Shown here: piece after piece, positions 42,688 to 53,427 of the stretch
How the letters are laid out: the number at the start of each line of letters is the position of its first letter
Numbering within the stretch: the stretch's first letter is position 1
Program-made: the position numbers and the translations under genes
The notes under the pieces: model-generated
Seen by the model: only the letters and a program-made list of their open reading frames with translations
Databases searched by the model: none
What the model was told of the DNA's origin: nothing
NCBI GenBank assembly: GCA_014490595.1
Contig: CP061031.1
Location: 682,001-746,000 of the forward strand
DNA from: Corynebacterium wankanglinii
GTDB taxonomy: Bacteria; Actinomycetota; Actinomycetes; Mycobacteriales; Mycobacteriaceae
DNA: 64,000 bases
Reading direction: 5' to 3'

Positions 42688-43865
42688 GCCTGACGCAGCA
42701 CCTGCGACCATTTGGTCACGCTGCCGTTGTTCAGGATCGAACGCTTGTAGATGCGTGCGGCGAACCATACCACGAGGGCCGTCACCAGCGCGGCGAGCGC
42801 GAACGAGCCTGCCAACTGCGGCCCGGTGAAATCGCCTGCCGCGAAGGACAGCGGCGCGGCGAAGATGGAAAACGGCGGGATCCAGCTCAGCACCTGCATC
42901 CAGGTGGTGTCCGTGGCCATCCAGCCGAAACCGGGGATGTAGGCGGTGGCCATGATCAGCAGCAGGATGGGCATCTGGGTGGACTGCAGGTCTTCGGTGC
43001 GCTGCACCATCGCGCCCGCCGCCGCGTAGAGCGCGCCGAAAAACAGCATCGCCAGCGCCCACGCGATAAGCAGAATGGGGAAGACGGACCAATCCAGTTC
43101 GATGCCGTCTGCCAGGCCGGAGAGGTGCAGACCGACCCCACCCACCAGCAGCAGGACGGCGGTGGAAAGGAATCCGATGATGAAGGTACCCAGCAGCTTG
43201 CCGGCCAAAAAGTCCAGCGGGCGCACCGACGAGAGTACCAGCTCCACCACGCGGGAAGACTTCTCCTCGGTGACGCGGCTGCCCACCTGCGCCGCGAAGG
43301 TGATCACGGTGAAGATCACCACCATCAGCGCCACGAATGTGGTGAGTAGACGGATGAAGTGCTCTTCGGTGTCGCCGTCGCCGCTGACGTCCACCGGCAC
43401 GACCTCGATCTGTGGGGAGGCGGCCTCGTAGTCTGCCTCGGAAATGCCCAAGTTGTGCAGTGTCTCTGCCCGCGAGTACTGCTGCGACAGTCCCTCGAGT
43501 CCGGTGAGGATGCCCGTCGAGGGCATTCCGTCGCTGACGACCTCCCATTGATTTCCCTCAGCTACCAGCGCGGCCTCGACGTCGCCGTCGCGAACGAGTT
43601 GCTCGGCTTCGCTACGGTCGGCGGCGGCGCGCCCGTCGTAGCCGGCGTCGTTGAGCAGCTGCGCGTCCACGCCCACCGCGGCGACCGCCGGGCCGGCCTC
43701 GCCGGATTCGTCCTTGTCTTTCTGCCAGGCGGCGAAGCCGATGAAGCCCAGCATGGCCAGCAGGAGGATCACCAGCGTGATGATGGTGCCTTTTTTCAGC
43801 AGCAGGATCTGCACCTCGCGCTTGGCGGTGGTGGTGATTGTGTGGACGGGGGAGTATGGCTTCAT
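42684..43865 (-). CDS. ABC-2 type exporter permease (NatB-like)
   Basis: From the ATG at 43865 (MKPYSPVHTITTTAKREVQI) the product has 393 residues. It has one N-terminal helix, an extracellular domain of about 150 residues (Q-W-E-V-V-S-D-G-M-P), then five helices with E-E-K-S-S-R-V-V-E-L-V-L-S-S-V-R-P, the NatB signature. It pairs with the ATPase whose stop overlaps its start. It probably exports a drug, sodium or lipid; the substrate is unknown. Confidence 0.87.
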   Translation of the reverse strand: MKPYSPVHTITTTAKREVQILLLKKGTIITLVILLLAMLGFIGFAAWQKDKDESGEAGPAVAAVGVDAQLLNDAGYDGRAAADRSEAEQLVRDGDVEAALVAEGNQWEVVSDGMPSTGILTGLEGLSQQYSRAETLHNLGISEADYEAASPQIEVVPVDVSGDGDTEEHFIRLLTTFVALMVVIFTVITFAAQVGSRVTEEKSSRVVELVLSSVRPLDFLAGKLLGTFIIGFLSTAVLLLVGGVGLHLSGLADGIELDWSVFPILLIAWALAMLFFGALYAAAGAMVQRTEDLQSTQMPILLLIMATAYIPGFGWMATDTTWMQVLSWIPPFSIFAAPLSFAAGDFTGPQLAGSFALAALVTALVVWFAARIYKRSILNNGSVTKWSQVLRQA

Positions 43866-44742
43866 TACTGCACAACCTCCTTGAACATGTCGGCCAGATC
43901 CGGCACGACGCGGGTGAACTCGTGGACGGGCCGGCGGCCATCGCGGCCTGCAGGATGGCCTGGTCGTTGTCTGCGGAATCGGTTTCGAGGATGACGTAGT
44001 CGGCACCCTCGCCCACGAGCGACGCGCCCGCCGGGATCCAGCCGCGTGCGCGCGTGCCCACGCGGTAGCGGAGGGGCCCACCCGAGCGCAGCTCATCGAC
44101 GGTTCCTTCAGCGACCATGCGGCCCCGGGTGACAATGCCGATGCGGTCGCACAGCCGCTGCACCAAATCGAGCTGGTGTGACGAGAAGATCACCGGCACG
44201 CCGGCGCGGGCGCGGTCGGTGAGCATCGTGCTCATCACGTCCACTGCCACCGGGTCGAGGCCGGAAAAGGGCTCGTCCAAGATCAGGATGTCCGGGTCGT
44301 GGATGAGCGACGCGGCGAGCTGGACGCGCTGCTGGTTGCCCAACGAGAGATCGTCGAGTTTGTCGTTCAGGCGCTCACCGAGACCGAGAGCGTCGAGCAG
44401 CTCGGTGCCGCGCTTCTTGGCGGCGGCGCCGTCGACGCCGTGGAGCTTGGCCAGGAAGACCAGCTGGTCCAGGATCTTTTCTTTGCCGTACAGGCCGCGC
44501 TCTTCGGGCATGTAGCCGATGCGGCGGCGGGAGTCGTCGTCAAGCGGTTGCCCGTCGAGGAGCACCTCGCCCGAATCGGCGGCGAGCACGCCCAGCGCAA
44601 TGCGCATGGTGGTGGACTTGCCGGCGCCGTTGGAGCCGACGAAGCCGTACATTTCGCCGCCGTGGACGGTGAAATCCATGCCGTCGAGCGCCTGGACGTC
44701 GCCGAAGCGTTTGTGCAGGTTTCGTATTTCGATAGTTGTCAC
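43865..44742 (-). CDS. ABC exporter ATP-binding protein (NatA-like)
   Basis: The GTG at 44742 after GAGGAGG starts V-T-T-I-E-I-R-N-L-H-K-R-F. Walker A is GSNGAGKSTTM, signature LSLGNQQRVQLAASL and Walker B ILILDEPFSGLDP, about 290 residues. The expected C-terminus (V-V-P-D-L-A-D-M-F-K-E-V-V-Q, TAA overlapping the permease ATG) needs one extra C near 43937-43940. As written the frame runs on to 43612. The ATPase core is intact, so I treat it as a gene with a late frameshift, probably an error. Confidence 0.85.
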
Positions 44743-45236
44743 TTTTCCTCCTCTTTGCGGTTGAAGGTAATGGCGAATCCGACCATGGGCAGCGGGTAAA
44801 CGATGAGGAAGGTAAACAGCAGGAAGTACCCGCAAGCCATGAGTGCGGTGGAGCTGGGGGAGCCGCGCAGCGCCCCAAGCAGCAAGAAGACGGTGCCTCC
44901 GATGCCGGTGAGTGCGGAGTACGCCTTGAGTGCGCGCTTGCGCCAAGTGTCCAACACGTGGCGCTCGTACTCGTCGACCTGTTCATCCGGGGCGGTGTCG
45001 ATGTTGTTGTTGGCGCCGCGCAGCATGGACCAGGAGTACATGCTGACCAGCATTCCGGCGACCAGGGCGGCAAGCGCCGGCCCACGGGCATCGGACACCT
45101 GCCCGGCCACGGTGCCCGCAATGGCCACAGCGATGCCGGCGAAGAATGCGACGATCAACCGGCGGGTGTCGCGGGGGTTGCGGAACCTCTTGGTGTTCAA
45201 CGGGTCTTGGTCGCGGATGGAAGTGATGCGGTTCAT
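44739..45236 (-). CDS. four-helix membrane protein of unknown function
   Basis: The product has 165 residues. It starts MNRITSIRDQDPLNTKRFRN, then two helices (L-I-V-A-F-F-A-G-I-A-V-A-I-A and L-A-A-L-V-A-G-M-L-V-S-M-Y), a charged middle (D-E-Q-V-D-E-Y-E-R-H-V-L-D-T-W) and two more helices. It overlaps the XRE regulator gene upstream by 4 bases and the ATPase gene downstream by 4, so all four genes are coupled. No family recognised. Confidence 0.75.
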   Translation of the reverse strand: MNRITSIRDQDPLNTKRFRNPRDTRRLIVAFFAGIAVAIAGTVAGQVSDARGPALAALVAGMLVSMYSWSMLRGANNNIDTAPDEQVDEYERHVLDTWRKRALKAYSALTGIGGTVFLLLGALRGSPSSTALMACGYFLLFTFLIVYPLPMVGFAITFNRKEEEK

Positions 45237-45490
45237 TTGGTGTACAGCTCCTTCGACATGGGGGCGAACTCGGTGCGCGAGAACACGGCTTCCACGGGCA
45301 GCTCGAAGACGTCGCAGATGCGAAACGCCAGGTCGAGGCTGGGGGAGTGGTCGCCGCGCTCAAGGGCACCGACGGTTTGCGGGTTGACGTCGATGAGTTC
45401 CGCGAGCTGGGCGCGCGACATGTCACGTTCGGCCCGGAGGACGCGGACACGGTTAAAGATCGGGTCCTTCGGTAGCTTCTTCGGTGACAT
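45233..45490 (-). CDS. XRE family HTH transcriptional regulator
   Basis: The product has 85 residues from the ATG at 45490 (MSPKKLPKDPIFNRVRVLRA). The Cro/C1 HTH is R-A-Q-L-A-E-L-I-D-V-N-P-Q-T-V-G-A-L-E-R-G, followed by S-P-S-L-D-L-A-F-R-I-C-D-V-F. The short, single-domain type commonly autoregulates small membrane-protein operons. A perfect inverted repeat lies directly upstream. It is the first gene of the XRE/4-TM/ABC exporter operon. Confidence 0.9.
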   Translation of the reverse strand: MSPKKLPKDPIFNRVRVLRAERDMSRAQLAELIDVNPQTVGALERGDHSPSLDLAFRICDVFELPVEAVFSRTEFAPMSKELYTK

Positions 45491-45496
45491 GCATTG

Positions 45497-45520
45497 AAGT
45501 GTTGTATAAACCCAACACTT
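45497..45520 (-). promoter_or_regulatory. inverted-repeat operator/promoter of the XRE operon
   Basis: AAGTGTTG (45497-45504) and CAACACTT (45513-45520) are exact complements with 8 bases between, 6 bases before the XRE start. On the minus strand TTGACA (45521-45526) directly precedes it as a -35 box, and the repeat covers the spacer and -10 region, so bound protein would occlude RNA polymerase. Confidence 0.65.
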
Positions 45521-45574
45521 TGTCAAGGGGTTGGGATGAAAGATCGTGCAGTGCCGAAGGGATAACATGGTCCT

Positions 45575-48391
45575 ATGACTGCAACTGTTTCCTCCCCGTC
45601 AGCGCATCTCGCCCGCGAACTCGGGTCCGACCAGGCACTTTCCACCCGCCCCATCGACCGCATCAAATACGCCCACGACGCGTCCCACTTCCTCTACACC
45701 CCGGACGTTGTGGTGGAGGCCCGCACGGCCCACGACGTGGCGGCAGCGTTCCGCGCCTCGGCCTCCTCCGGCGCACCGGTGGTGCTGCGCGCCGGCGGCA
45801 CCTCGCTGTCCGGCCAGGCCGGCGGCGGGGGCATGCTGGTGGACGTGCGCAAACACTTCCGAGGTGTGGAGGTCCTCGACGGCGGGGCGCGTGTGCGGGT
45901 TCAGCCCGGCTCCACGGTGCGCCAGGTCAACGCCCACCTCGCCCCGTACGGGCGCAAGATCGGCCCGGACCCGGCCTCCGAAGGCGCGGCGACCATGGGC
46001 GGGGTGATCGCCAACAACTCCTCCGGCATGGCGTGCGGCACGAAGTTCAACACGTACAACACCATCGAGTCGATGACCTTCGTCCTGCCGTCTGGCACCG
46101 TCATCAACACCGCGCACAAGGACGCGGGGGCGCAGTTCGCGCGGGAGGAAGCGGAGCTCGTCGCAAAGCTTGAGCAGCTGAAGCGGCGGGTGCGCGAGAA
46201 CCGCGAATCCGTGGACACCATTGAGCGCCACTTCGCGCTGAAAAACACGATGGGCTACAGCCTGAACGCCTTCCTGGATTACGATTCGCCGCTGCAGATC
46301 TTCATGCACCTGCTGGTCGCTTCCGAGGGCACGCTCGCGTTCATCGCGGAAGCGGTGCTGCGCACGGTGGAGGTACCGAAGCTGAAGACCACCACGATCG
46401 CCGTGTACCCGACGCTGGATGCGGCGACACGCTCGCTGCCTGCGCTGTTCGACTCCCAGGCCGCCACGCTGGAGCTGATGGACTCGCGCTCCATCAAGGT
46501 CGGCCGCACCTTCGACTCGGTGCCGGAGCAGATCACCGGCTTCGAACTGTCCGGCCAGGCCGCGCTGCTGATCGAGTACCACGCGAACGAGGCCGAGCAG
46601 CTGCGCGAGTACGAGCAGGCCGGCACCAAGCTCCTGCGCGAGCTCGACCTGCAAACCCCGGCGCAGTTCACCACCGACGCCGCCGAGGCCGCCAAGGCGT
46701 GGGCCTTCCGCAAAGGCCTCTACGCGCAGGTGGCGGAGGCGCGCCCGTCCGGCACCACCGCGCTGCTCGAAGACATCGCGGTGCCCGTGGGCGACCTCGC
46801 CGACACGTGCGGCGGGTTGCAGCAGCTTTTCGACGCCTACGGCTACGACGACGCCGTCATCTTCGGCCACGCCAAGGACGGCAACATCCACTTCCTCATC
46901 ACCGACCGCTTCGAAGGCGACGAGAACTTGAACCGCTACGACGGCTTCAACGAGGACATGGTGGACCTCGTCCTCGGCGCCGGCGGCAACCTGAAGGCGG
47001 AGCACGGCACCGGCCGCGTCATGGCGCCGTACGTGCGCCGCCAGTACGGCGACGAGCTCTACGAGGTCATGGTGGAGCTCAAGCGCGCAGCCGACCCGCG
47101 CGGCGTGATGAACCCGGGCGTGATCATCACCGACGACGAGCGCGAGCACATGAAGAACTTCAAGCTCAACCCGCAGGTGGAAGACGCGATCGACTCATGC
47201 GTGGAGTGCGGCTACTGCGAGCCGGTGTGCCCCTCGCGCGACCTGACCATGACCCCGCGCCAGCGCATCGTGGTGCGCCGGGCGCGTGCGAAGGCGATCC
47301 AGGACGGCGACGCGGAGCTGGTCAAGCATATCGACGAGGCCTACCAGTACGACGGCATCGACACCTGCGCGGTGGACTCGATGTGCGTGACGGCCTGCCC
47401 GGTGAAAATCGACACCGGCAAATTTATCAAGTCCCTGCGCCGCGGCCAGGCCGGCGCTGTGGAATCTGCCGGCTGGGCGGCCGCGGCGAAGGCGTGGGGG
47501 ACGGGCAACACCATGGCGTCCGCCGCGTTGACTGGCGCCTACTACATGCCCACCTCACTGGTGCAGAAGGTCACCGACGTGGCACGCACCCTGGTGGGCG
47601 ACGACACTGTGCCGCAGTACCGCCCAGAGCTGTCCAAGGGCGGCGCGAAGCGCTCGAAGGCGTTCGGTCAGCGCATCGGCGCGCCGGGCGTGGAGCCGGC
47701 GGGCGTGTTCGTGCCGGCGTGCGTGAACTCCATGTTCGGCCCGCAGGGCGAGGGCGTGGGCGCCTCGGCGGCGTTTGCCAAGCTCGTCGAGCGCGCCGGG
47801 CTCGCCCTGACGGTCCCGGAGGGCATCGACGGGATGTGCTGCGGCACCCCGTGGACGTCGAAAGGCATGAGCACGGGCCACGACATCATGCAGCGTCGCG
47901 TGAACGACCAGCTCATCGCCGCCACCGACGGTGGGCGCCTGCCCGTGGTGGTGGACGCGTCCAGCTGCACCCACGGCTTCCGCGACATGGCCGAAGGCAT
48001 CGGCATCACCGTCATCGACGCCATCGAGTTCGTCGAGGACCAGGTGCTTGAGCGCCTGGACGTCACGCACAAGGTGGAGTCGGTGACGCTGCACCCGACG
48101 TGTTCGGCGACGCACCTTGGGATCGTCGATACGCTCAAGCGTGTCGCGGGCGCCGCGGCCGAGGACGTGCGCGTGCCCGCGGAGTGGAACTGCTGCGGCT
48201 ACGCGGGCGACCGCGGCATGCTGCACCCGGAGCTGACGCATTCGGCGACGCAGCGCGAGGCGGCGCAGGCGAGCGAGCTAGATTCGGCGTGCCACGCGTC
48301 GTCCAACCGCACCTGCGAGCTGGGGCTCACCGCGGCGACGGGCGAGGACTACGAGCACATTTTGGAAATCCTGGAACGCGCCAGCCGCTAG
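45575..48391 (+). CDS. FAD-binding and 4Fe-4S dehydrogenase (GlcD-GlcF fusion type; D-lactate/glycolate-like)
   Basis: The product has 938 residues. An N-terminal FAD (PCMH) domain has L-R-A-G-G-T-S-L-S-G-Q-A and I-A-N-N-S-S-G-M. A FAD-linked oxidase C domain includes H-A-K-D-G-N-I-H-F and the motif E-H-G-T-G-R. Two ferredoxin clusters follow, C-V-E-C-G-Y-C-E-P-V-C-P and C-A-V-D-S-M-C-V-T-A-C-P, then two CCG domains (G-M-C-C-G-T-P-W and W-N-C-C-G-Y-A-G). It oxidises a 2-hydroxyacid, most likely D-lactate, and passes electrons to the quinone pool. It is monocistronic with its own terminator. Confidence 0.88.
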   Translation: MTATVSSPSAHLARELGSDQALSTRPIDRIKYAHDASHFLYTPDVVVEARTAHDVAAAFRASASSGAPVVLRAGGTSLSGQAGGGGMLVDVRKHFRGVEVLDGGARVRVQPGSTVRQVNAHLAPYGRKIGPDPASEGAATMGGVIANNSSGMACGTKFNTYNTIESMTFVLPSGTVINTAHKDAGAQFAREEAELVAKLEQLKRRVRENRESVDTIERHFALKNTMGYSLNAFLDYDSPLQIFMHLLVASEGTLAFIAEAVLRTVEVPKLKTTTIAVYPTLDAATRSLPALFDSQAATLELMDSRSIKVGRTFDSVPEQITGFELSGQAALLIEYHANEAEQLREYEQAGTKLLRELDLQTPAQFTTDAAEAAKAWAFRKGLYAQVAEARPSGTTALLEDIAVPVGDLADTCGGLQQLFDAYGYDDAVIFGHAKDGNIHFLITDRFEGDENLNRYDGFNEDMVDLVLGAGGNLKAEHGTGRVMAPYVRRQYGDELYEVMVELKRAADPRGVMNPGVIITDDEREHMKNFKLNPQVEDAIDSCVECGYCEPVCPSRDLTMTPRQRIVVRRARAKAIQDGDAELVKHIDEAYQYDGIDTCAVDSMCVTACPVKIDTGKFIKSLRRGQAGAVESAGWAAAAKAWGTGNTMASAALTGAYYMPTSLVQKVTDVARTLVGDDTVPQYRPELSKGGAKRSKAFGQRIGAPGVEPAGVFVPACVNSMFGPQGEGVGASAAFAKLVERAGLALTVPEGIDGMCCGTPWTSKGMSTGHDIMQRRVNDQLIAATDGGRLPVVVDASSCTHGFRDMAEGIGITVIDAIEFVEDQVLERLDVTHKVESVTLHPTCSATHLGIVDTLKRVAGAAAEDVRVPAEWNCCGYAGDRGMLHPELTHSATQREAAQASELDSACHASSNRTCELGLTAATGEDYEHILEILERASR

Positions 48392-48404
48392 GCCAGGACG
48401 AGGT

Positions 48405-48440
48405 AACCCCCAAGTGCCTGGCGCGCTTGGGGGTTCTTTT
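48405..48440 (+). terminator. terminator of the FAD/Fe-S dehydrogenase gene
   Basis: AACCCCCAAG (48405-48414) pairs with CTTGGGGGTT (48426-48435) and is followed by CTTTT. It may also serve the convergent phosphoesterase gene. Confidence 0.85.
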
Positions 48441-48453
48441 GTTGGGCGGGGTG

Positions 48454-49931
48454 CTAGAACTGCGGGAGCTGCACGCCCGGGATCAGGCCCATGTAAGCCG
48501 CGCCGCCCGCGGCAGCCAGCGCCGCGACGATCGCGATGACGATGCCGATGACCGCGCCCTTCGAGGAGCCGTCTTCGGCCGAATCCGAGCTCCCCTGCGA
48601 CGGCTGCTCCGCCGGGGCCTCTTCCTTCGCGCGCTTGAGCGTGAAGGCGTCCACCACATCGCCGTTGCCGGTGTCGTAGGTGGTCACGGTCAGGCCCTCC
48701 GGGGTGACCTCGACGTTGGTGTAGTCCGGCACCTCGTTCTGATTCCACACCGCGGTGTAGTCGCGGATGGTCTTTTCCTTGACGGTCTGGTCGAAGGTCT
48801 CCTTCACATCCTCGTCGCGCACGCCCGTCTTGAAGTCGAAGAACTGGTAGTACTTCGAGCCGGAGGCTGAGTTTGTGGTGACGTACTGGGTCTCACCTTT
48901 CTTCTTCTCCAGCGTCTCGCCCTTCTGGGCCACTCGGCCAGAGTCCACCGGGTGTAGCCATTCATGAGGTGCGAACGGGTGTAGATGTGATCGTGGCCGC
49001 CCAGCACCAGGTCCACGTCAAGTTCGGAGATGACCGGGGTCATGCGCTCGCGCCAGTACTGGATGCCACGGTCTTCCTGGTGGTACGCCTGGGAGAACGT
49101 GGAGTGGTGGTAGGTGAGGGTGACCCAGTCCTTGTCGGTGCCCTGCTCCTTGACTACCTTGCGCAGGAACGCGGCGTCGTCGTCAAAGTCCTCCCAGTCG
49201 TTGGTGTCCATGTTGATCACCAGCGCATTGTTGTAGGTGAACCAGTAGTTCTCGTCCTCGACGTTGGGGCGGTTGTACATCGCCTCGTAGCTCGGCGCGT
49301 GGTAGTAGTCGTGGTTGCCCATGGTCACCACGGTGCGGTGCGCGCGCATCGGATCCGGGGAGATGAAGCCGCCGTGCTCCTGCAGTGCGGAGTGGTTGGC
49401 CTGGTCGCCGACGGAGAGGAGGAACGATGACTCGGGGAAGCGCTTCGTCGCCTGGGTGACGGTGTTGTTCCAGCCGGCGGTCTGCTTCGCGAGGTCCTTG
49501 GTGCTGTAGAGCTGTGGGTCGCCGAAGACCAGGAAGTTCCACTTGTCGCCGAAGGTGCCGGTGTTAAAGGTGTACTCCTTGGACCAGCCGTCTTTGTCCG
49601 TCTTCGTCTTTGATCTTGCCCTCAGTGACGGTGACCTTGGAGTCGGTGGACGTCGCTCCGATGGTCTTGGTCTTGCCGCCCTTTTCCTTGATACGGACCG
49701 CCTGGCCGTCTACACCTGCGGCGGTGATCCAGTTCAGCAGTACCGAGCTTTCGGTGGCGCCGGCCTGCAGCACGACGTCCTGCGGCGCGTTCGTGGGCAA
49801 GGTGAACGGGTTTTTGAAGTTCGCGGCGATGTAGTCGTTGGTGGCATCGACGTCGGCGAACGCCGCCGGGCGACGAGGGTGGAGGCGACCAACGAGGTCG
49901 CCGCGGTAATGGCGAGGAAGCGTGAGCGCAT
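48454..49931 (-). pseudogene. secreted, anchored metallophosphoesterase, three indels
   Basis: From the ATG at 49931: signal peptide MRSRFLAITAATSLVASTLV; a fibronectin-III-like domain typical of purple-acid-type phosphatases (V-V-L-Q-A-G-A-T-E-S-S-V-L-L-N-W); the metallophosphoesterase core with F-G-D-P-Q-L, V-G-D-Q-A-N, M-G-N-H-D-Y-Y, Y-H-H-S-T-F-S and L-G-G-H-D-H-I-Y; and a C-terminal helix G-A-V-I-G-I-V-I-A-I-V-A. The frame breaks near 49868-49874 (C missing), 49607-49611 (extra A) and 48946-48951 (C missing). Every catalytic motif is intact, so the breaks may be sequencing errors. Confidence 0.8.
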
Positions 49932-50013
49932 GACAATTCCTTTAAGACACGGGGTAGGGGATAAACCGAACCTTAAAGGTTTTTGAGTGCTCGGCAACCG
50001 CTGGCGGAATTCC

Positions 50014-52060
50014 CTAGGCCAGCACCACTTTGGTGATGCGCGGCAGGGCGATGCGCACCACCCGGTCCGCGGCCTCGTCGAGCGCGTCGACCTGCCCCGC
50101 GGTCACACTCAGCGGCAGCACGGTGAGCGTGCGGCCGCGCCCTTGCTTATCGACGAAACCTACGGTCACATGCCGCCTCGCCCGGGCTGCCGCGCGCAGC
50201 GTTTCGAAGGCGCTTCCACCCGGGTCGGCGTCGGGGCCGGTGTTGCTGGCGCGGAGCTTGGCCACAATGGTGTCCACCTGCTCGTCCGTCGCGCGCGTCG
50301 GCCGCGGCAGGGCGGAAGGAGTGGGCGCCACCAGCGCCGGCTCGGGGGCCATATTCAACGTGGCGCCCTGGCTGTCTTCGGCGGTGGGCTGCATGCCGGC
50401 TGCCCGCAGCTGAGCCATGAGCTTTGGCAACGGCAGCTCCGACACCGCCACGGTGGGGGCGAGCACGCGAAGGCCGCAGCGCTCGGCGGCGGTGGCGATC
50501 AGCGCCGGGTCCGCCGAGCGGATGTAGCTCATGGCAGCGCCCGCGCGGATGGCGCCATGGGTGCGGGCGATGTCGTCGACGAGGAAGGTGATCGCCTGCG
50601 GCACCTCACCCATGACGTGCCGGTCCAGCCAACCATGGATCTCCTCGGCGGCGAGCCCGCTGTCGAGACCGCGCCGCATCGAGGCCTCGGTGACTCTCCA
50701 CACGCTGGCCAGGCCGGGCGATTCCAGTTCGGCGATGCGCTCAAGAAAGGACGCCATGTCCGGCTCCAGCGGGCCCGGCGCCAGCATGGTCATGTCGCCC
50801 TGAGCGATGAGCGTATCCACAGAGGCGGGGACCAGCTCCTCGGTGGTGGCTGCGACGTCTGCGCCCTCGAGCAGCGCGTGCAGCGGCGCGGACTGCGCCA
50901 GCTCCGGGGTCCCGGCAAGTGCGCCGACGAACACAGCCTCCTCCACCACCGCCTGGACAAGTTGCGGCGAAAACCCGGAGGCCTCCAGCGGTGCGTGGAA
51001 CAGCAGCTGGTCGGTGCGACCGGCGTGGCGCAGGATGGTCAGGCGCGCGTGGCGCACGGCAGGCGCGTGCATGTCTGCCGAGAGCAGCTTCGCCTCCGTG
51101 TCGGCGCGCCACGGGGAGGCTGCCCAGCCAACGAGGAGGATCGCCCACTGGTGGGAAAGCGTGGCGTCGATCCAGGTCAATGCGTCGTGCGTGGGCGCAA
51201 GCACGTCGTCATCGTCCACGTTTCCGCGCCCGACTAGACCGGCGGACTCGCCGATGGTGATGAGCAAGCGCGGGTCGAAGTCCAGCGTCTTTTCCAGGCT
51301 CGTCGCCGCGCGCACCCCGACGGTGCCGTCCTTGTTCAGGGCCACCGGCGTATCCATGAGCGCCATGATCAACTGACGCATCTTCCGTACAGCGTCCAGC
51401 CCTGGACAGTCGCGGCCTCATCCACCGCGGCTTGGTCCACCTCGGGCAGGAGGGGCGCGGTGAGCGGGAACTCGCGCGGTGCGGCGCCGCGCATCACGTC
51501 GCGCACCGGCCGGGGCAGGCGCACCGTGTTCGCGTTCACCCGCACGAGCAACCCAGCGGCGAGCAGCCGTGACACTGGCGTCTCCGGGTCCGCGTCCGGC
51601 CCGGCCGCCCCCGTGGTGCCCACGCCGCTCGACGCGGCCAGAGTTTCCAGCACCTTGCGTTCGCGCGCGGGCAGCTGGTCCAGGGCCTCGGCCGCTCCGG
51701 GCGGCAACGTGTCCGTCACGCGCCACCCGGCGGCAGGGCGGACAGCGTGCCGGGGGATACGCGCAAACCGTGGTCCGGGCCGAAGACCAGCGCGAGGGCG
51801 CGCAGGTGCTCCACGTCGCCGAAGCCGGTGGCGTCCACCGGGTCGAGTTCCGCGCCCGCGTCTGCCAGCTGTTCCAGCACCGCCAGGTCGGCGGCGGTGA
51901 GCTGCATCAGCGCGCGGGAGGCGGAGCCGGGCAAGCTCAGCCGGGTGGCCAAGGACCCTGTCGTCGGCGGGGTGGGGAAGAAGGTGTCCGGTCGGGAGCG
52001 GATGAGGGCGCGAAGCTGGGCGTCGTCAAGCGAATGCAAGAATTCGGGGAAGGTAGACAT
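50014..52060 (-). pseudogene. helicase-associated domain protein (XPB partner), two indels
   Basis: From the ATG at 52060 (MSTFPEFLHSLDDAQLRALI) a protein of about 680 residues is spread over three frames. Breaks lie near 51716-51735 and 51390-51405 (probably a G run one short). Landmarks are D-P-V-D-A-T-G-F-G-D-V-E-H-L, E-R-K-V-L-E-T-L-A-A-S-S-G-V-G-T, and the C-terminal helicase-associated domain Y-I-R-S-A-D-P-A-L-I-A. It resembles the mycobacterial protein encoded beside the XPB helicase gene; here the two genes are 18 kb apart. Confidence 0.78.
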
Positions 52061-52113
52061 TGCGGGGGTGAGTTTACGTGCGTTTTCACTGCGGGCGTGA
52101 AAGAATAAGGGGC

Positions 52114-52306
52114 ATGGCTAAAGATGTAGAGAAGATCGGGCGCGCAAACCCAGCGTGGCCCGCGCACACCCTGGTAACGGCCACCCGGTCACCGAGATTT
52201 CCTCCAAGCTCACGGGTGCATCGAGCCCGTTCGGCGACGAGCTGGTCCTGCCACTGAAGGCGGAGGAGACCGGCTACGTCCACCCGACTACGCGCATCAA
52301 CCGCTA
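52114..52306 (+). pseudogene. conserved small protein, frameshift near codon 14
   Basis: The ATG at 52114 gives M-A-K-D-V-E-K-I-G-R-A-N-P, then the frame must shift (CCC at 52153-52155 probably should be CCCC) to continue S-V-A-R-A-H-P-G-N-G-H-P-V-T-E-I-S-S-K-L and end Y-V-H-P-T-T-R-I-N-R at TAA 52306. The restored protein is 64 residues and looks conserved, but I do not know its function. It is divergent from the helicase-associated gene. Confidence 0.55.
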
Positions 52307-52329
52307 AGCGCCTGCGTAGCGACGTCTAA

Positions 52330-52364
52330 AGGTGGCCACAGTATCCGCTGTGACCACCTTTTTG
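52330..52364 (+). terminator. terminator after the small conserved gene
   Basis: AGGTGGCCACAG (52330-52341) pairs with CTGTGACCACCT (one bulge) and is followed by TTTTT. It lies 24 bases past the stop. Confidence 0.8.
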
Positions 52365-52411
52365 CGTGCCTGAACGCTGTGTGGTTCGGGCGGGGTGGTT
52401 CGGGCGCAGGC

Positions 52412-52438
52412 AAAAGAAAAACCCGCCTCAAGGCGGGT
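52412..52438 (-). terminator. terminator of the rpf gene
   Basis: ACCCGCCT (52421-52428) pairs with AGGCGGGT (52431-52438). The A-rich CAAAAGAAAA on the plus strand before it is the T-run of a minus-strand transcript. It lies 18 bases past the rpf stop. Confidence 0.8.
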
Positions 52439-52455
52439 GTGTTCGCGAATAGCGC

Positions 52456-53268
<813 letters not shown>

Positions 53269-53427
53269 TCATGCGAAACGGCGCGGGACCATTTGTGCAG
53301 GTGAGGGTGGGGCAGACGGACATTCGTGTTCTGGGTCACGATCGCTATTTTCCAATTCCGGTGTAATGTAATTCCTTTATTTTGGCCTGCATCCTGCTGG
53401 CCAATCCGGAACCTGAAGGAGGATGCC

